From assembly GCA_002480525.1 (NCBI GenBank), contig DLCH01000063.1, forward strand, positions 1 to 64,000: a DNA stretch of 64,000 nucleotides. The letters are read 5' to 3'. The notes under the pieces were generated by a model. The model made no database searches, was not told the DNA's origin, and saw only the letters and a list, made by a program, of their open reading frames with translations. The position numbers and the translations under genes are program-made. The stretch comes from Gammaproteobacteria bacterium UBA7803. GTDB lineage: Bacteria; Pseudomonadota; Gammaproteobacteria; Pseudomonadales; Azotimanducaceae. Positions within the stretch are counted from its first letter, which is position 1. Each line of letters opens with the position of its first letter. Positions 49,109 to 59,912 of this stretch are shown piece after piece.

Positions 49109-49144
49109 GACGCGGCAACGTAGGATTTGCGTGGGGGAAGCGCT

Positions 49145-50296
49145 TCAGGCCACGGCCTCGCCCGACATCCGCCAGCTTTCCGCGCCCGCCGGAAGATTGA
49201 ACACTCGCGCCGTGTTGTCGCGCAAAATGTCCTGTTTCTGCTGCTCCGTCAGGTGCCCGGTCTGCTCGGCGATGAGCTGTTGCGAGTGCGGCCAGGTGGA
49301 GTCGGTGTGGGGAAAGTCGCTGGCCCACAGCAGGTGGCGGTGATCGATCATGTGCAGGGACTGAAATGCCGTGCGGTCGTCCTGAAAGGTCGCGTAGACG
49401 TTGCTGCTCACGTATTCGCTGGGTAGCTTCGACAGACCATTGATGATGCCGTCTTCCGCGTTGATCATCGCGGCGTGGTCCATTCGGTACATGTAGTGCG
49501 GCAGCCAGCCCACGTCGCTCTCGGCCACGACCAGCTTCAGCTGCGGATGCCGCTCGAACACCCCGCCGAGCACGAACAGTCCCACCACGTCCTGCACGGC
49601 GCGGATGATGCCGAGGAAGTTGTTCAGGGCGTGCCCGCGGGGCTTGGTGTGCAGACTGCCGGCGCGTGAGGTCAGAATGTGAAAGCAGATCGGGAGACCG
49701 AGGTCTACGGCGCACTCCCACAGCGCATCGTAATCCGGGTGGTCATAGTCCTCGTGAACCGGATCCCCCGGCATCATCATGCCGACCATGCCCATCTCCC
49801 GGGCGCGGCGGAAATCCGCCATGGCGGAGTCCACGTCCAGCACGGCGGTCTGGGCGAGTCCGAAGATGCGGTGGGGCGCCTCGCTGCACATGCTCTGGAG
49901 CCAGCGGTTGTAGGCCTGCATGCAGGCGTCCTTGTAGTCCGGCTCGCGGTGCATGCATAGGCCCATGCCGACGGAGGCGTAGACGATCTCGGCGGCAAGG
50001 CCGTCCTGGTCCATGTACGGCAGGCGGGCGCGTCCGCCATAGGCGGCCTCACGAATGTCGGAAAAACGGATGCGCCTGGCGCGCTCGAGGCGCTCCCGGA
50101 CGCCGAACCCTGCCCCGTCGATGAAGCCGAGCGCCACCGGCTTCTTCATGCCCTTGACGACGAACGCCTCGGTGCCGTCCGGCTGTTCGACGATCCGTGG
50201 TGCGTCGTCGCGGTATTTCGGGTCGATGAAGTCGACGTAGCAGTTCGGGGGTTCGCAGACGTGGCCGTCGGCAGAAATGATGCCTCTGGGAATCAT
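49145..50296 (-). CDS. Amidohydrolase (amidohydrolase-2 family)
   Basis: A 383-residue metal hydrolase starting MIPRGIISADGHVCEPP. Metal-site segments are ADGH, CFHILTSRAGS, AESDVGWLP and ASDFPHTDSTWP. It is the third member of the ISAD-type paralogue group. The start at 50296 is chosen for GGAGAT upstream. It is downstream of the P450 gene by 67 bases and probably in the same transcript. Confidence 0.83.
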   Translation of the reverse strand: MIPRGIISADGHVCEPPNCYVDFIDPKYRDDAPRIVEQPDGTEAFVVKGMKKPVALGFIDGAGFGVRERLERARRIRFSDIREAAYGGRARLPYMDQDGLAAEIVYASVGMGLCMHREPDYKDACMQAYNRWLQSMCSEAPHRIFGLAQTAVLDVDSAMADFRRAREMGMVGMMMPGDPVHEDYDHPDYDALWECAVDLGLPICFHILTSRAGSLHTKPRGHALNNFLGIIRAVQDVVGLFVLGGVFERHPQLKLVVAESDVGWLPHYMYRMDHAAMINAEDGIINGLSKLPSEYVSSNVYATFQDDRTAFQSLHMIDHRHLLWASDFPHTDSTWPHSQQLIAEQTGHLTEQQKQDILRDNTARVFNLPAGAESWRMSGEAVA

Positions 50297-50363
50297 GATT
50301 GGATCTCCGGCCAATTCCTGAAACGTCCCGCTGTGCTGCTGGGCCCTGCGGTGAGGCCAGCCA

Positions 50364-51538
50364 TCAGGCCACCCGCCTGACGAGGAGCGCCTGCGGCCCC
50401 CGTACCACCCAGGAGGGGAGCCAGGGCACCGGCGTGTCCAGCTCCGCGCGTCGCAGCAGCGGTACGAGGTGCGTCAACGCCACCCGGGCCTCGGTGCGCG
50501 CGAGATGGGAGCCCAGGCAGAAGTGCAGCCCCCAGCCGAAGCCGACGTGGCCCCGGCAGTCGCGGTCGATGTCGAAGCGATCGGGCTCGGCGAAGCGGTC
50601 GGGGTCGTGGTTGGCCGCGCCGTAACTGACCCAGACCCGCGATCCGGCGGGAATCGTCGTGTCACCGAGGCGGGTGTCGGCGTGCACACGGCGGAACAGC
50701 CCCTGCACCGGCGAGCAGTAGCGCAGCCCCTCCTCGACCGCGCGTTCGATCAGCGCGGGGTCGCGCTCGAGCCGCTCGATCTGATCAGGGTTCGCGGCCA
50801 GCGCAGTGGCGAGCCCGCCGAGGAGGTTCGTGGTCGTCTCGTTGCCGGCGGCCAGCAACAGTATGCAATAGGACAGTACCTCGCCGGCGGACAGGCGCCC
50901 GGGCTCGCGCTCGGCGGCCACCAGCAGGCCGATCAGATCGTCGCTCGCTGCGGCGCGACGTCGGTCGGCCGCCGCCGCGAGGTAGCCGGCGAGCTCGAAT
51001 ACCTCGGCCAGCGCCTGTTCCCGCGCCTCCCCGGAAGCGCCGTTGATGATCGCCACCAGGCCGTTCGACCAGCGCTTGAAGTCGCCGATCCGGTGTCGCT
51101 CCACGCCCAGCAGCTCGGAGATGATGATTACCGGCAGCGGCACGGTGAACGCGCTGACGAGGTCGAATTCGGGCTCGTCCGCCACGTCGTCGAGCAGTTC
51201 GCGGCACAGCGCGTCGATGCGCCCCGCCAGCGAGCGCATTCGAGCCGGAGTGAAGCGTTTGTGCAGAATGCCACGCAGGCGGTCGTGGGTGGGGTTGTCG
51301 GATGCGATCATGTTGGCGCCGCCGAAGGCGCGTTCGAACAGGCGCTCTCGGTCGTGCTCCGAAGGCTCGGAGGAGAACACCTCGGGACGCTTGAGCACCT
51401 CTACCACCCGATCGAACGCGGTCACTGCCCACATGCCGCCGGGATCCACGGGCACTGCCTCGGCTTCGGCACGAAGCACCGCGTAGGCCGGATAGGGATC
51501 CGCCAGAAACGACGGCGACGTCAGATCCAGCCGCGCTT

Positions 51539-51542
<4 letters not shown>
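50364..51542 (-). CDS. Cytochrome P450
   Basis: A 392-residue soluble P450. The I-helix is LLAAGNETTTN, the K-helix ExxR is EEGLRY and the heme loop FGWGLHFCLGSH has Cys342. The start is GTG at 51542 within a GTGA overlap with the D-aminoacylase-like stop. It lacks the PPDH signature of the first P450, so the substrate class is probably different. No ferredoxin is adjacent. Confidence 0.9.
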
Positions 51543-53235
<1,693 letters not shown>

Positions 53236-53239
<4 letters not shown>

Positions 53240-54129
53240 GCTCGTGTGCTCCTTGCGCTTTGAGGCGAATTCGGTTGGAGAGTGGCATCGAACCGGAACG
53301 TATCACCGTCGGCGACGATGCGGCCGGAGGTGGGGGAGGCGAAGTGGGTGCCGAGTACCAGCGTGTCGCGCCCGAATCGCTCGATGAAGGCTTGCCGGCT
53401 CGCCTCGGCGGTGGCGGAGTCGACGTCGGCGATGTCCTTCCACTGCGGGCGCGCGAACTGGACCGGATGGTGGAAGAGATCGCCGGTGATGATGGCGCGC
53501 TCGCCGCCGGACACGATCAGCACGCTGACGTGCCCGGGCGTGTGCCCCGGAGTCGGTACCAGGCGGACTTCCGGGGTGACCTGGTGGTCCGTTTCCACCA
53601 GATCCACGAGGTCCGATTCGATGATCGGCCGGATCGAGTCGTTCTTCGCCTCGGCCCCGAACGGATCGTCCTCGTGCTCCCAGTAGCCCCACTCCTCGCG
53701 GCCGATCAGATACCGGGCGTTCGGGAAGGTCGGCACCCAGCGGCCGTTCTCGCGCATGGTGTTCCACCCCACGTGATCCACGTGCAGATGTGTACACAGC
53801 ACCGCGTCGACACCGTGCCGGGGCGCGCCGGCGGCCTCCAAACGGCTCAGGAAATCGCTCTGGCGGTGATCCCACTCCGGCAGCGGCCGCGGCTTGTCGT
53901 TGCCGATGCAGGTGTCCACCAGCAGCGTCGTATCTTCCGTGCGCACCAGAAAAGTATGAATGCTCAAGGGCACCGAGCCGTCCGCGTTGACGAAGTGCGG
54001 ACGCAGCCAGGCGCTCATGGGCGCGAGGTTTTCGGCAGTCGCCTCGGGCAGCAGAAACGTCAGGTCGATGTCCTGCAGGACGTCGACCACCCGGTGAATG
54101 CTGACGTTGCCGATTTGCCAGGTTTCCAT
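53236..54129 (-). CDS. Metallo-beta-lactamase-fold hydrolase
   Basis: A 297-residue MBL-fold protein with THLHVDHVGWN (His114, His116, Asp118, His119), PGHTPGHVS, GDLFHHP and GTHFAS, the full set of dinuclear zinc ligands. Related proteins hydrolyse lactones or thioesters. The start is taken at 54129 (METWQIG), with GGAAAC nearby; an ATG 18 bases earlier has no ribosome site. Lactonase activity would suit a BVMO-based pathway, but this is inference. Confidence 0.84.
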
Positions 54130-54164
54130 GCAGGTTTCCGTTTGCATGATTGATGGATGAAGGG

Positions 54165-55106
54165 TCAGCGCCGCGGCCGCTCAACGATTCGGTAGACCGT
54201 GGAGCCGCCGGCAACCGGCTCGCCGGCGGTCGTCACCACACTCACCTCGGAATGAATCAGATTGCCCGTGCCGCCGGCGGCGCGGGCCCTGACCGTGCAA
54301 TCCCGGCAGATCAGCGGTGCGAGCGTCTGCAGCTTGGTGTTCACGGTGGAGCCGAACAGCTCCCGGTTTCCCAGCTCCGAGGTCATCCACGCAGCTAGCG
54401 ACCCTGCATGGTCCACGGCGGAGAGCAACGCGCCGCCGGCAATGCCATCGGCCTCGTCACGGGCGTGCGAAGCGCAGGGCAGGTCGAACTGCACCTCGCC
54501 GAACGACCCGCTGCGCAAGCGCCAGCCGAGCTGCGCCATGTAGGGCATGCGGCCGTCCATTTCCCGCAGTATTTCCACGTTGCGCTCGACGCATGCGGTA
54601 TCCGGTTGTGGCAGGGCGCCGAGACCTCCCGAGGTGCGAGCGCCGGCCCAATCCGACGCCGCCGGATCGGTCGGCGCCATCGGAGGGGTCTCGGCTGGAA
54701 CCATCTGCGCGATGTGGTTCGCGGCGGCCAGCAGTTTGCCGTCGCCATTGACGGCCCGGACGTGGCTGTAGACGATCTCCCGGCCGCGGCGCAGGACTTC
54801 GGCCTCGCCGAAGATGTCCTCTCCGAGTGCACCGGCGAGATAGCTGACGTCGCAGGCCAGCGTGCGTCCCAGCAGTGACGCCGTGCCGGCCCCGATGGTC
54901 GACCAGCTCGCGAGCATGGCGGCCGCGTCCAGCGTGGCGGCGATGGCGCCGCCGTGCAGCGCCCTGGCGGCCGTGGTGTTGCCCTCATGGTAAGGCAGAC
55001 GCACGCGCACGGTGCCCTCGCCGGCCGAGTCCAGACGAAAACCCACCCGCCGCCAGAAGGGGGAGCTCTGCAGACGGCGCTCGAGGGTTGCTGCCGGCTC
55101 ACCCAT
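54165..55106 (-). CDS. Tandem hotdog thioesterase (two PaaI-like domains)
   Basis: A 313-residue fusion of two hotdog domains. The first has LHGGAIAATLDAAAMLASW (about 50-68) and the second IAGGALLSAVDHAGSLAAW (about 220-238). Residues 130-165 form a proline/alanine-rich linker. Each half is about the size of a single PaaI protein. It leads the minus-strand operon that continues to the MBL protein and is divergent from the flavin oxidoreductase at 55203. Confidence 0.85.
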   Translation of the reverse strand: MGEPAATLERRLQSSPFWRRVGFRLDSAGEGTVRVRLPYHEGNTTAARALHGGAIAATLDAAAMLASWSTIGAGTASLLGRTLACDVSYLAGALGEDIFGEAEVLRRGREIVYSHVRAVNGDGKLLAAANHIAQMVPAETPPMAPTDPAASDWAGARTSGGLGALPQPDTACVERNVEILREMDGRMPYMAQLGWRLRSGSFGEVQFDLPCASHARDEADGIAGGALLSAVDHAGSLAAWMTSELGNRELFGSTVNTKLQTLAPLICRDCTVRARAAGGTGNLIHSEVSVVTTAGEPVAGGSTVYRIVERPRR

Positions 55107-55202
55107 GGGCTTCCACGCACCTCACGATCAACTTGCCACTCGCCACTCTAGCACCGATTCTGTCATCATGCATACAGCTAGACACAAAGGGGGTAGTCGC
55201 TC

Positions 55203-56240
55203 ATGAAGTTCGATCTGATGGCCGGAAACATGTCGTGGCGCCGCACCGCCGAGCTCGCCACCGGGCTCGAGCAGGCGGGCTTCTCCGGCATGTTGTTCAC
55301 CGAGGCCGGGCAGGTGCCGTGGATGATGATCACCGCTGCGGCCATGGCCGCGCCCCGGCTCGAGTTTTCCACCGGAATCGCGGTCGCGTTTCCGCGCAGT
55401 CCGATGATCTCGGCCCAGGTGGCCTGGGAGCTCGCGGCGAACACCGAGGGCCGCTTCCGGCTCGGTCTGGGCAGTCAGGTGAAGGCCCACGTGACCCGCC
55501 GCTACAGTGCCGTCTTCGACAAGCCGGCGCCGCAGATGCGCGACTATCTGGCTGCGGTCAGAGCGTGTCTGCGGGCGTTCAGGGGCGAAGAGAGGCTCGA
55601 CTACGAGGGGCCGTACTACCAGCTCAGCTATCTGCCGGCCCAGTGGGCGCCGCCGCGCCACGATCACGAGGACGTCAAGGTGGACATTGCTGCGGTGGGC
55701 CCGCTCATGTGCCGGGTGGCGGGCGAGCTCGCGGACGGCGTGCACGTGCATCCCATGCACTCGATGCACTACGTGCGTGAGCGCCTCTTGCCGGCGCTGC
55801 GGGAGGGAGCGGAGCGGGCCGAGCGCTCGATCGACGCGGTTGATCTGATGATTCCGGTGTTCGCGGTGCCCGGCGACAGCCCCGAGGAACGCGAGCCGTT
55901 GCTCCGGCGTGCGCGGATGCAGCTCGCGTTCTACGGCTCGACGCCGAACTATGCGTTCCAGTTCGACGATCTCGGTTTCACCGGCACCACGGCGAAGCTG
56001 CGCGAGCGGATGAAAGCCGGCGACCTTGAGGGCGCCCAGGCGGTGATCACCGACGAGATCCTCGAGCACTTCGCGGTCGTCGCTCGCTGGGACGATCTGG
56101 CCGACGCCCTGTGCGAGCGCTATGCCGGCGCGGCATCGCGGCTGGTGATGTATCTGGCGGGCGAGTCCATCGCACGGAACCCGTCCGATCTGGCGCGCTG
56201 GGGGGAGGTGGCCCGCGCGGTGACCGGGGCGGCGTCATGA
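55203..56240 (+). CDS. LLM-class flavin-dependent oxidoreductase
   Basis: A 345-residue luciferase-like barrel: GFSGMLFTEAGQVPWMM, STGIAVAFPRSPMISAQVAWELA (quoted to IAVAFPRSP), RFRLGLGSQVKAHVTRRYSA and GVHVHPMHS. The layout resembles F420-dependent relatives such as methylene-H4MPT reductase-like proteins, so F420 use is possible. AAAGGGGG precedes the ATG. The next gene begins inside its stop (ATGA). Confidence 0.83.
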   Translation: MKFDLMAGNMSWRRTAELATGLEQAGFSGMLFTEAGQVPWMMITAAAMAAPRLEFSTGIAVAFPRSPMISAQVAWELAANTEGRFRLGLGSQVKAHVTRRYSAVFDKPAPQMRDYLAAVRACLRAFRGEERLDYEGPYYQLSYLPAQWAPPRHDHEDVKVDIAAVGPLMCRVAGELADGVHVHPMHSMHYVRERLLPALREGAERAERSIDAVDLMIPVFAVPGDSPEEREPLLRRARMQLAFYGSTPNYAFQFDDLGFTGTTAKLRERMKAGDLEGAQAVITDEILEHFAVVARWDDLADALCERYAGAASRLVMYLAGESIARNPSDLARWGEVARAVTGAAS

Positions 56241-57325
56241 GCAAAACGGTCGCCCTGATACCGGGCGAGGATGCTGCGCCGGAAGCGTTCCTGCCCACCG
56301 TCGAGCTGCTCGGGCGGCTGGATCTGGACATCAGCTGGGTGTGGCCGCAGGTGGGCATCCCGGCGCAGAAAGCCAGCGGCGACCCGTTTCCACCCGAGGC
56401 GCGGCAGGCCATCGACGACTCGGATACGACCCTGTTCGGCGCCACCAGCGGTCCCAGCGGGCGGGCGCTGCGCTATCTCCGCTGGGGGCGGGACACCTAC
56501 GCGAACGTGCGCCCGGCGCGGTGGATGCCCGGTGCGCGCAGCCCGCTGCGCGACCCGAGCGCGGTGGATCTGGTGATCGTCCGAGAGAACACGGAGGACG
56601 TCTACGTCGGCGTCGAGGGTGATCTGCGAGCGCTGGACGGGGTGGAGCTGGTGAGCCGGCTGCATCGCCGGCCGGTCTCGCAGATGGGCGAGGGGCGCTT
56701 CGCGCTCAAGGTCATCACCGAGGCGCGCACCCGCAAGATCGTCGAGTTCGCCTGCACCCTCGCGCTCGAGCGCGCCGAGCAGCGTAGACGGCCGCCGAAG
56801 CTGACGACGGGCACCAAGCACAACATCTCGCCGGTGGCGGATGGCTACTTTCTCGAGGTGGCTCGCGAGACTGCACGGCAGTTCCCGGAGGTCGCTTTCG
56901 AGAGCCTGCTGGCGGACGATCTCGTGCACAAGCTCGTCATCAGGCCGCAGGCGTTCGACGTGATCGTGCTGCCGAACCTCTACGGCGACCTGTTCTCTGA
57001 CGCCGCCGCGGCGGTGGTGGGCGGTCTCGGCCTGGGCCCCAGCGGCTGCTACGGCGATGCCTATGCGTATTTCGAGTCCGCCCACGGCTCCGCTCCCGAC
57101 ATCGCGGGTACGAACACCATCAACCCGACGGCTACGCTGTTGTCGGCGGCGATGATGCTCGACTACCTCGGCTTCGCGCAGGCGGCCCGGCGGCTGTCGG
57201 ATGGCGTCGAGCGCGTCTATGCCGAAGGCCGGTGCTTGACGCCCGATCAGGGCGGCGGCGCAACGACGACCGAGTTCTGCGAGGCGGTGGCCCGCGCGAT
57301 GGGTTCTCGGGGTCGAAGGCGATGA
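56237..57325 (+). CDS. Beta-decarboxylating dehydrogenase (IDH/IPMDH family)
   Basis: A 362-residue member of the isocitrate/isopropylmalate/tartrate dehydrogenase family: ANVRPARWMPG, VIVRENTEDVYVG, the NAD site ESAHGSAPDIAGTNTINP and NLYGDLFSDAAAAVVGG. The family signature ENTE(D/G)xY is present. The acid oxidised and decarboxylated cannot be read. Placed between a flavin oxidoreductase and a dehydrogenase pair, it is probably catabolic rather than TCA or leucine synthesis. Confidence 0.85.
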   Translation: MSKTVALIPGEDAAPEAFLPTVELLGRLDLDISWVWPQVGIPAQKASGDPFPPEARQAIDDSDTTLFGATSGPSGRALRYLRWGRDTYANVRPARWMPGARSPLRDPSAVDLVIVRENTEDVYVGVEGDLRALDGVELVSRLHRRPVSQMGEGRFALKVITEARTRKIVEFACTLALERAEQRRRPPKLTTGTKHNISPVADGYFLEVARETARQFPEVAFESLLADDLVHKLVIRPQAFDVIVLPNLYGDLFSDAAAAVVGGLGLGPSGCYGDAYAYFESAHGSAPDIAGTNTINPTATLLSAAMMLDYLGFAQAARRLSDGVERVYAEGRCLTPDQGGGATTTEFCEAVARAMGSRGRRR

Positions 57326-57403
57326 AGAGTACGCTGACGAGGAGCGCGGGAGAGCCCGAAGCGCAGCGAAGCACGTTTGCAATCGTCTTCCGGGGGACAG
57401 ATA

Positions 57404-57417
57404 GTATATATATATAC
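57404..57417. promoter_or_regulatory. GTATATATATATAC palindrome
   Basis: A 14-base perfect palindrome in the 124-base gap between the decarboxylating dehydrogenase and the acyl-CoA dehydrogenase pair, 33 bases before the latter's ATG. In a high-G+C setting it may be a promoter element or operator. Confidence 0.4.
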
Positions 57418-57449
57418 GAAGAGAGGCAGAGCCAGGGGCGAATGGGGCG

Positions 57450-58607
57450 ATGAGCCAGTTGGGTTTCAGCGATGAGCAACGCCAGTTCCGCGACTTCGTG
57501 GCCAGATTCTTCCGCGAGCAGTCGCCGGTGACCCGCGCCCGGGAGTCGATGTCCAGCGAAGCGGGTTACGATCCCGAGCTGTGGCGGCGGCTCGGCGGCG
57601 AGCTCGGGCTCACTGGCGTTCACGTGCCCGAGGCCTACGGGGGCCAGGGCTTCGGCGCGGTGGAGCTCGGCATCGTCCTTGAGGAGATGGGCCGGGTCGT
57701 GTACTGCGGTCCCTACTTCGGCTCCGCCGTGCTGGCGACGTATGCACTGCTCGAGGGAGCGACGGCGGCGCAGCAGGAACGCTGGCTGCCGCCACTGGCG
57801 GCGGCAGACATCATCGGCTCGCTGGCCCTCGCCGAGCCCGGAGGCGGCTGGGAAGCCGGCATAGTGCAGGCCAGCGCGCGGAAGTCGGCGGGAAGGTGGC
57901 GGCTGGAAGGCACCAAGAGCTACGTGCTGGACGGGCGGACTGCCGACCTTTTCATCATCGCCGCCCGGGAGCCCGGCAGTGCCGGCCCCCAGGCTGTGTC
58001 ACTGTTCGCCGTGCAGGCGGGCGCCCCCGGGCTCGAGGTGGAGCCTCTGCAGACCGTCGATGCCACGCGCCCGTTGAGCCGGCTGCGGCTTTCGGGGGTC
58101 GACGCGGAACTCCTTGGGGAACCGGGGGCCGCGGAGCCCGTCCTGCGCCGGGTGCTCGACCGGGCGGCGGTGGCGCTGGCCAGCGAGATGGTCGGCGGCG
58201 CTCAGGCGCTGCTCGACTCGGCGGTGAGCTACGCCAAGCTGCGCGTGCAATTCGGCCGTCTCATCGGCTCTTTCCAGGCGATAAAGCACAAGTGCGCGGA
58301 CATGTTGCTCGCCGTCGAGCTGGCCAAGTCGGCCGCCTACGGGGCCGCGGAGGCGGCGGCTCGAGAGGCGAGCGTCGACGAGCTGCGCGAGGCTGCGGCC
58401 CTGGCGAAGGCCCTCGGCGCCGAGGCGTTTCTGCAGGCGGCGGCGGATACCATCCAGATCCACGGGGGTAGCGGCTTCACCTGGGAGAACGACACGCATC
58501 TGTATTTCAAGCGGGCGAGAGGCTCCGAAGTGCTGCTGGGAACGCCGGCGGCGTTTCGCGACCGCTTCGTCGAGTACGTGAGCGCACGGGAGGTAGCCCA
58601 TGAATGA
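57450..58607 (+). CDS. Acyl-CoA dehydrogenase, smaller subunit of a probable pair
   Basis: A 385-residue acyl-CoA dehydrogenase: VPEAYGGQGFGAVELGIVLEEMG (quoted to VPEAYGGQGFG), LALAEPGGGWEAG, AKLRVQFGRLIGSFQAIKHK and QIHGGSGFTWENDTHLYFKR. The central loop lacks the usual GSD segment, like the smaller subunit at 11916. It overlaps the next gene by 8 bases, so the two subunits are probably made together. Confidence 0.87.
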   Translation: MSQLGFSDEQRQFRDFVARFFREQSPVTRARESMSSEAGYDPELWRRLGGELGLTGVHVPEAYGGQGFGAVELGIVLEEMGRVVYCGPYFGSAVLATYALLEGATAAQQERWLPPLAAADIIGSLALAEPGGGWEAGIVQASARKSAGRWRLEGTKSYVLDGRTADLFIIAAREPGSAGPQAVSLFAVQAGAPGLEVEPLQTVDATRPLSRLRLSGVDAELLGEPGAAEPVLRRVLDRAAVALASEMVGGAQALLDSAVSYAKLRVQFGRLIGSFQAIKHKCADMLLAVELAKSAAYGAAEAAAREASVDELREAAALAKALGAEAFLQAAADTIQIHGGSGFTWENDTHLYFKRARGSEVLLGTPAAFRDRFVEYVSAREVAHE

Positions 58608-59859
58608 GCCGGCCGCCGAGCAGGTGCGCGAGGAGGTGCGCGCCTGGCTCGCCGAACACTGGGATCCCGATCTGTCGCTGACGGAATGGCGTCGGCGTCT
58701 GGTGTCCTCGGGCTGGGGCTGTCCCACATGGCCGGCGGAGTGGTTCGGCAAAGGCTTCTCCGAGGCGCTCGGGGAAGTCGTGCAGGCGGAGTTCCGCCGG
58801 GCCGGTGCCGTGGGGGTGGCGTCGTCGGGCGTGCGCATGCTCGCGGCAGCCACGCTGCTCGAGCATGGCAGCGAGGCGCAGAAGGCTGCGCTGCTGCCGC
58901 GAATCCTCACCGGGGAAGACACCTGGTGTCAGCTGTTCAGCGAGCCCGGCAGCGGCTCCGATCTGGCGGGGCTCACCACGCGCGCCCAGCTCGACGGTGA
59001 TACCTGGATCGTCAACGGACAAAAGGTCTGGACGACCAGTGCGCACCATGCCCAGTACGGCATGCTGCTGGCCCGCACCGATTGGGACGTGCCGAAGCAC
59101 CGGGGCTTGAGCTTCTTCGTGCTCGAGATCGAGCAGCCGGGCGTGGAGGTACGGCCGCTGCGGCAGATGAACGGGCATGCGTCGTTCAACGAGGTGTTCA
59201 TGACCGACGCGCGGGTGCCCCGGGACATGCTGGTGGGGAAACAGGGCGGCGGCTGGCAGGTGGCGCTGACGACGCTCGCCCATGAGCGGCGGCAGGCCGA
59301 CGGCATGCGTAACTGGGGCCGGGCCGAACGGGGTGAAGGCCGGGTCTACCGGGAGCTGCGGGAAGAGCAGGCCCGGGTGATGGAGCCTTACAAGTGGTAT
59401 CCCCAGCGGGCCGGGCGCGTCGATCTGATCCTGCCGGTCGCCCGGACCAGCGGCCGCCTTGCCGACCCGGTGGTGCGTCAGGAGATCGGCCGGGCGTTGA
59501 TGCTCGAGCGGGCGTCCCAGTGGACAGCGCGGCGCGCCCGCGCGGCCCGTGAGCTGGGCCAGCCGCCGGGACCGGAAGGCTCACTGGGCAAGCTCGCCGC
59601 CAGCGTCGTGGCCCGGGCAGCGGCTCGTGCCCATGCCGCCGCCGCGGGCCCGGATGCCCTGCTGGCCGGGCCGGATGCCCCAGCCGAGGGGATGGTGGCG
59701 GAGGTGCTGCTGTCGGTGCCCGCCATCTCCATCGCCGGCGGCACGGATCAAATACAGCGCAATATCATCGCAGAACGGGTGCTCGGACTGCCGAAGGAGC
59801 CCCGAGACGACGTCGACGTGCCGTTTCGCGACGTACGCAGGAATCCCTCGAGCGTCTAG
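58600..59859 (+). CDS. Acyl-CoA dehydrogenase, larger subunit of a probable pair
   Basis: A 419-residue FadE17/FadE28-like subunit: CQLFSEPGSGSDLAG, VNGQKVWTTSAHHAQ, LAHERRQADG with a Glu in the candidate base helix, and AGGTDQIQRNIIAERVLGLPKEP at the C-terminus. Compared with 10655-11905 it has an extra loop rich in Ala and Arg near 320-360. Active heteromers of this kind oxidise side-chain acyl-CoA in steroid breakdown. Confidence 0.88.
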   Translation: MNEPAAEQVREEVRAWLAEHWDPDLSLTEWRRRLVSSGWGCPTWPAEWFGKGFSEALGEVVQAEFRRAGAVGVASSGVRMLAAATLLEHGSEAQKAALLPRILTGEDTWCQLFSEPGSGSDLAGLTTRAQLDGDTWIVNGQKVWTTSAHHAQYGMLLARTDWDVPKHRGLSFFVLEIEQPGVEVRPLRQMNGHASFNEVFMTDARVPRDMLVGKQGGGWQVALTTLAHERRQADGMRNWGRAERGEGRVYRELREEQARVMEPYKWYPQRAGRVDLILPVARTSGRLADPVVRQEIGRALMLERASQWTARRARAARELGQPPGPEGSLGKLAASVVARAAARAHAAAAGPDALLAGPDAPAEGMVAEVLLSVPAISIAGGTDQIQRNIIAERVLGLPKEPRDDVDVPFRDVRRNPSSV

Positions 59860-59912
59860 AGGTGATGATCGGATGGCCCCGGTGGGGGCCGCACGCTTGC
59901 GGAGGTGAGAGC

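Noticed and set aside
56111..56236. An N-terminal extension of the decarboxylating dehydrogenase
   Set aside because: It lies inside the upstream flavin oxidoreductase gene and is Gly/Arg-rich; the ATG at 56237 overlapping the stop is the natural start.
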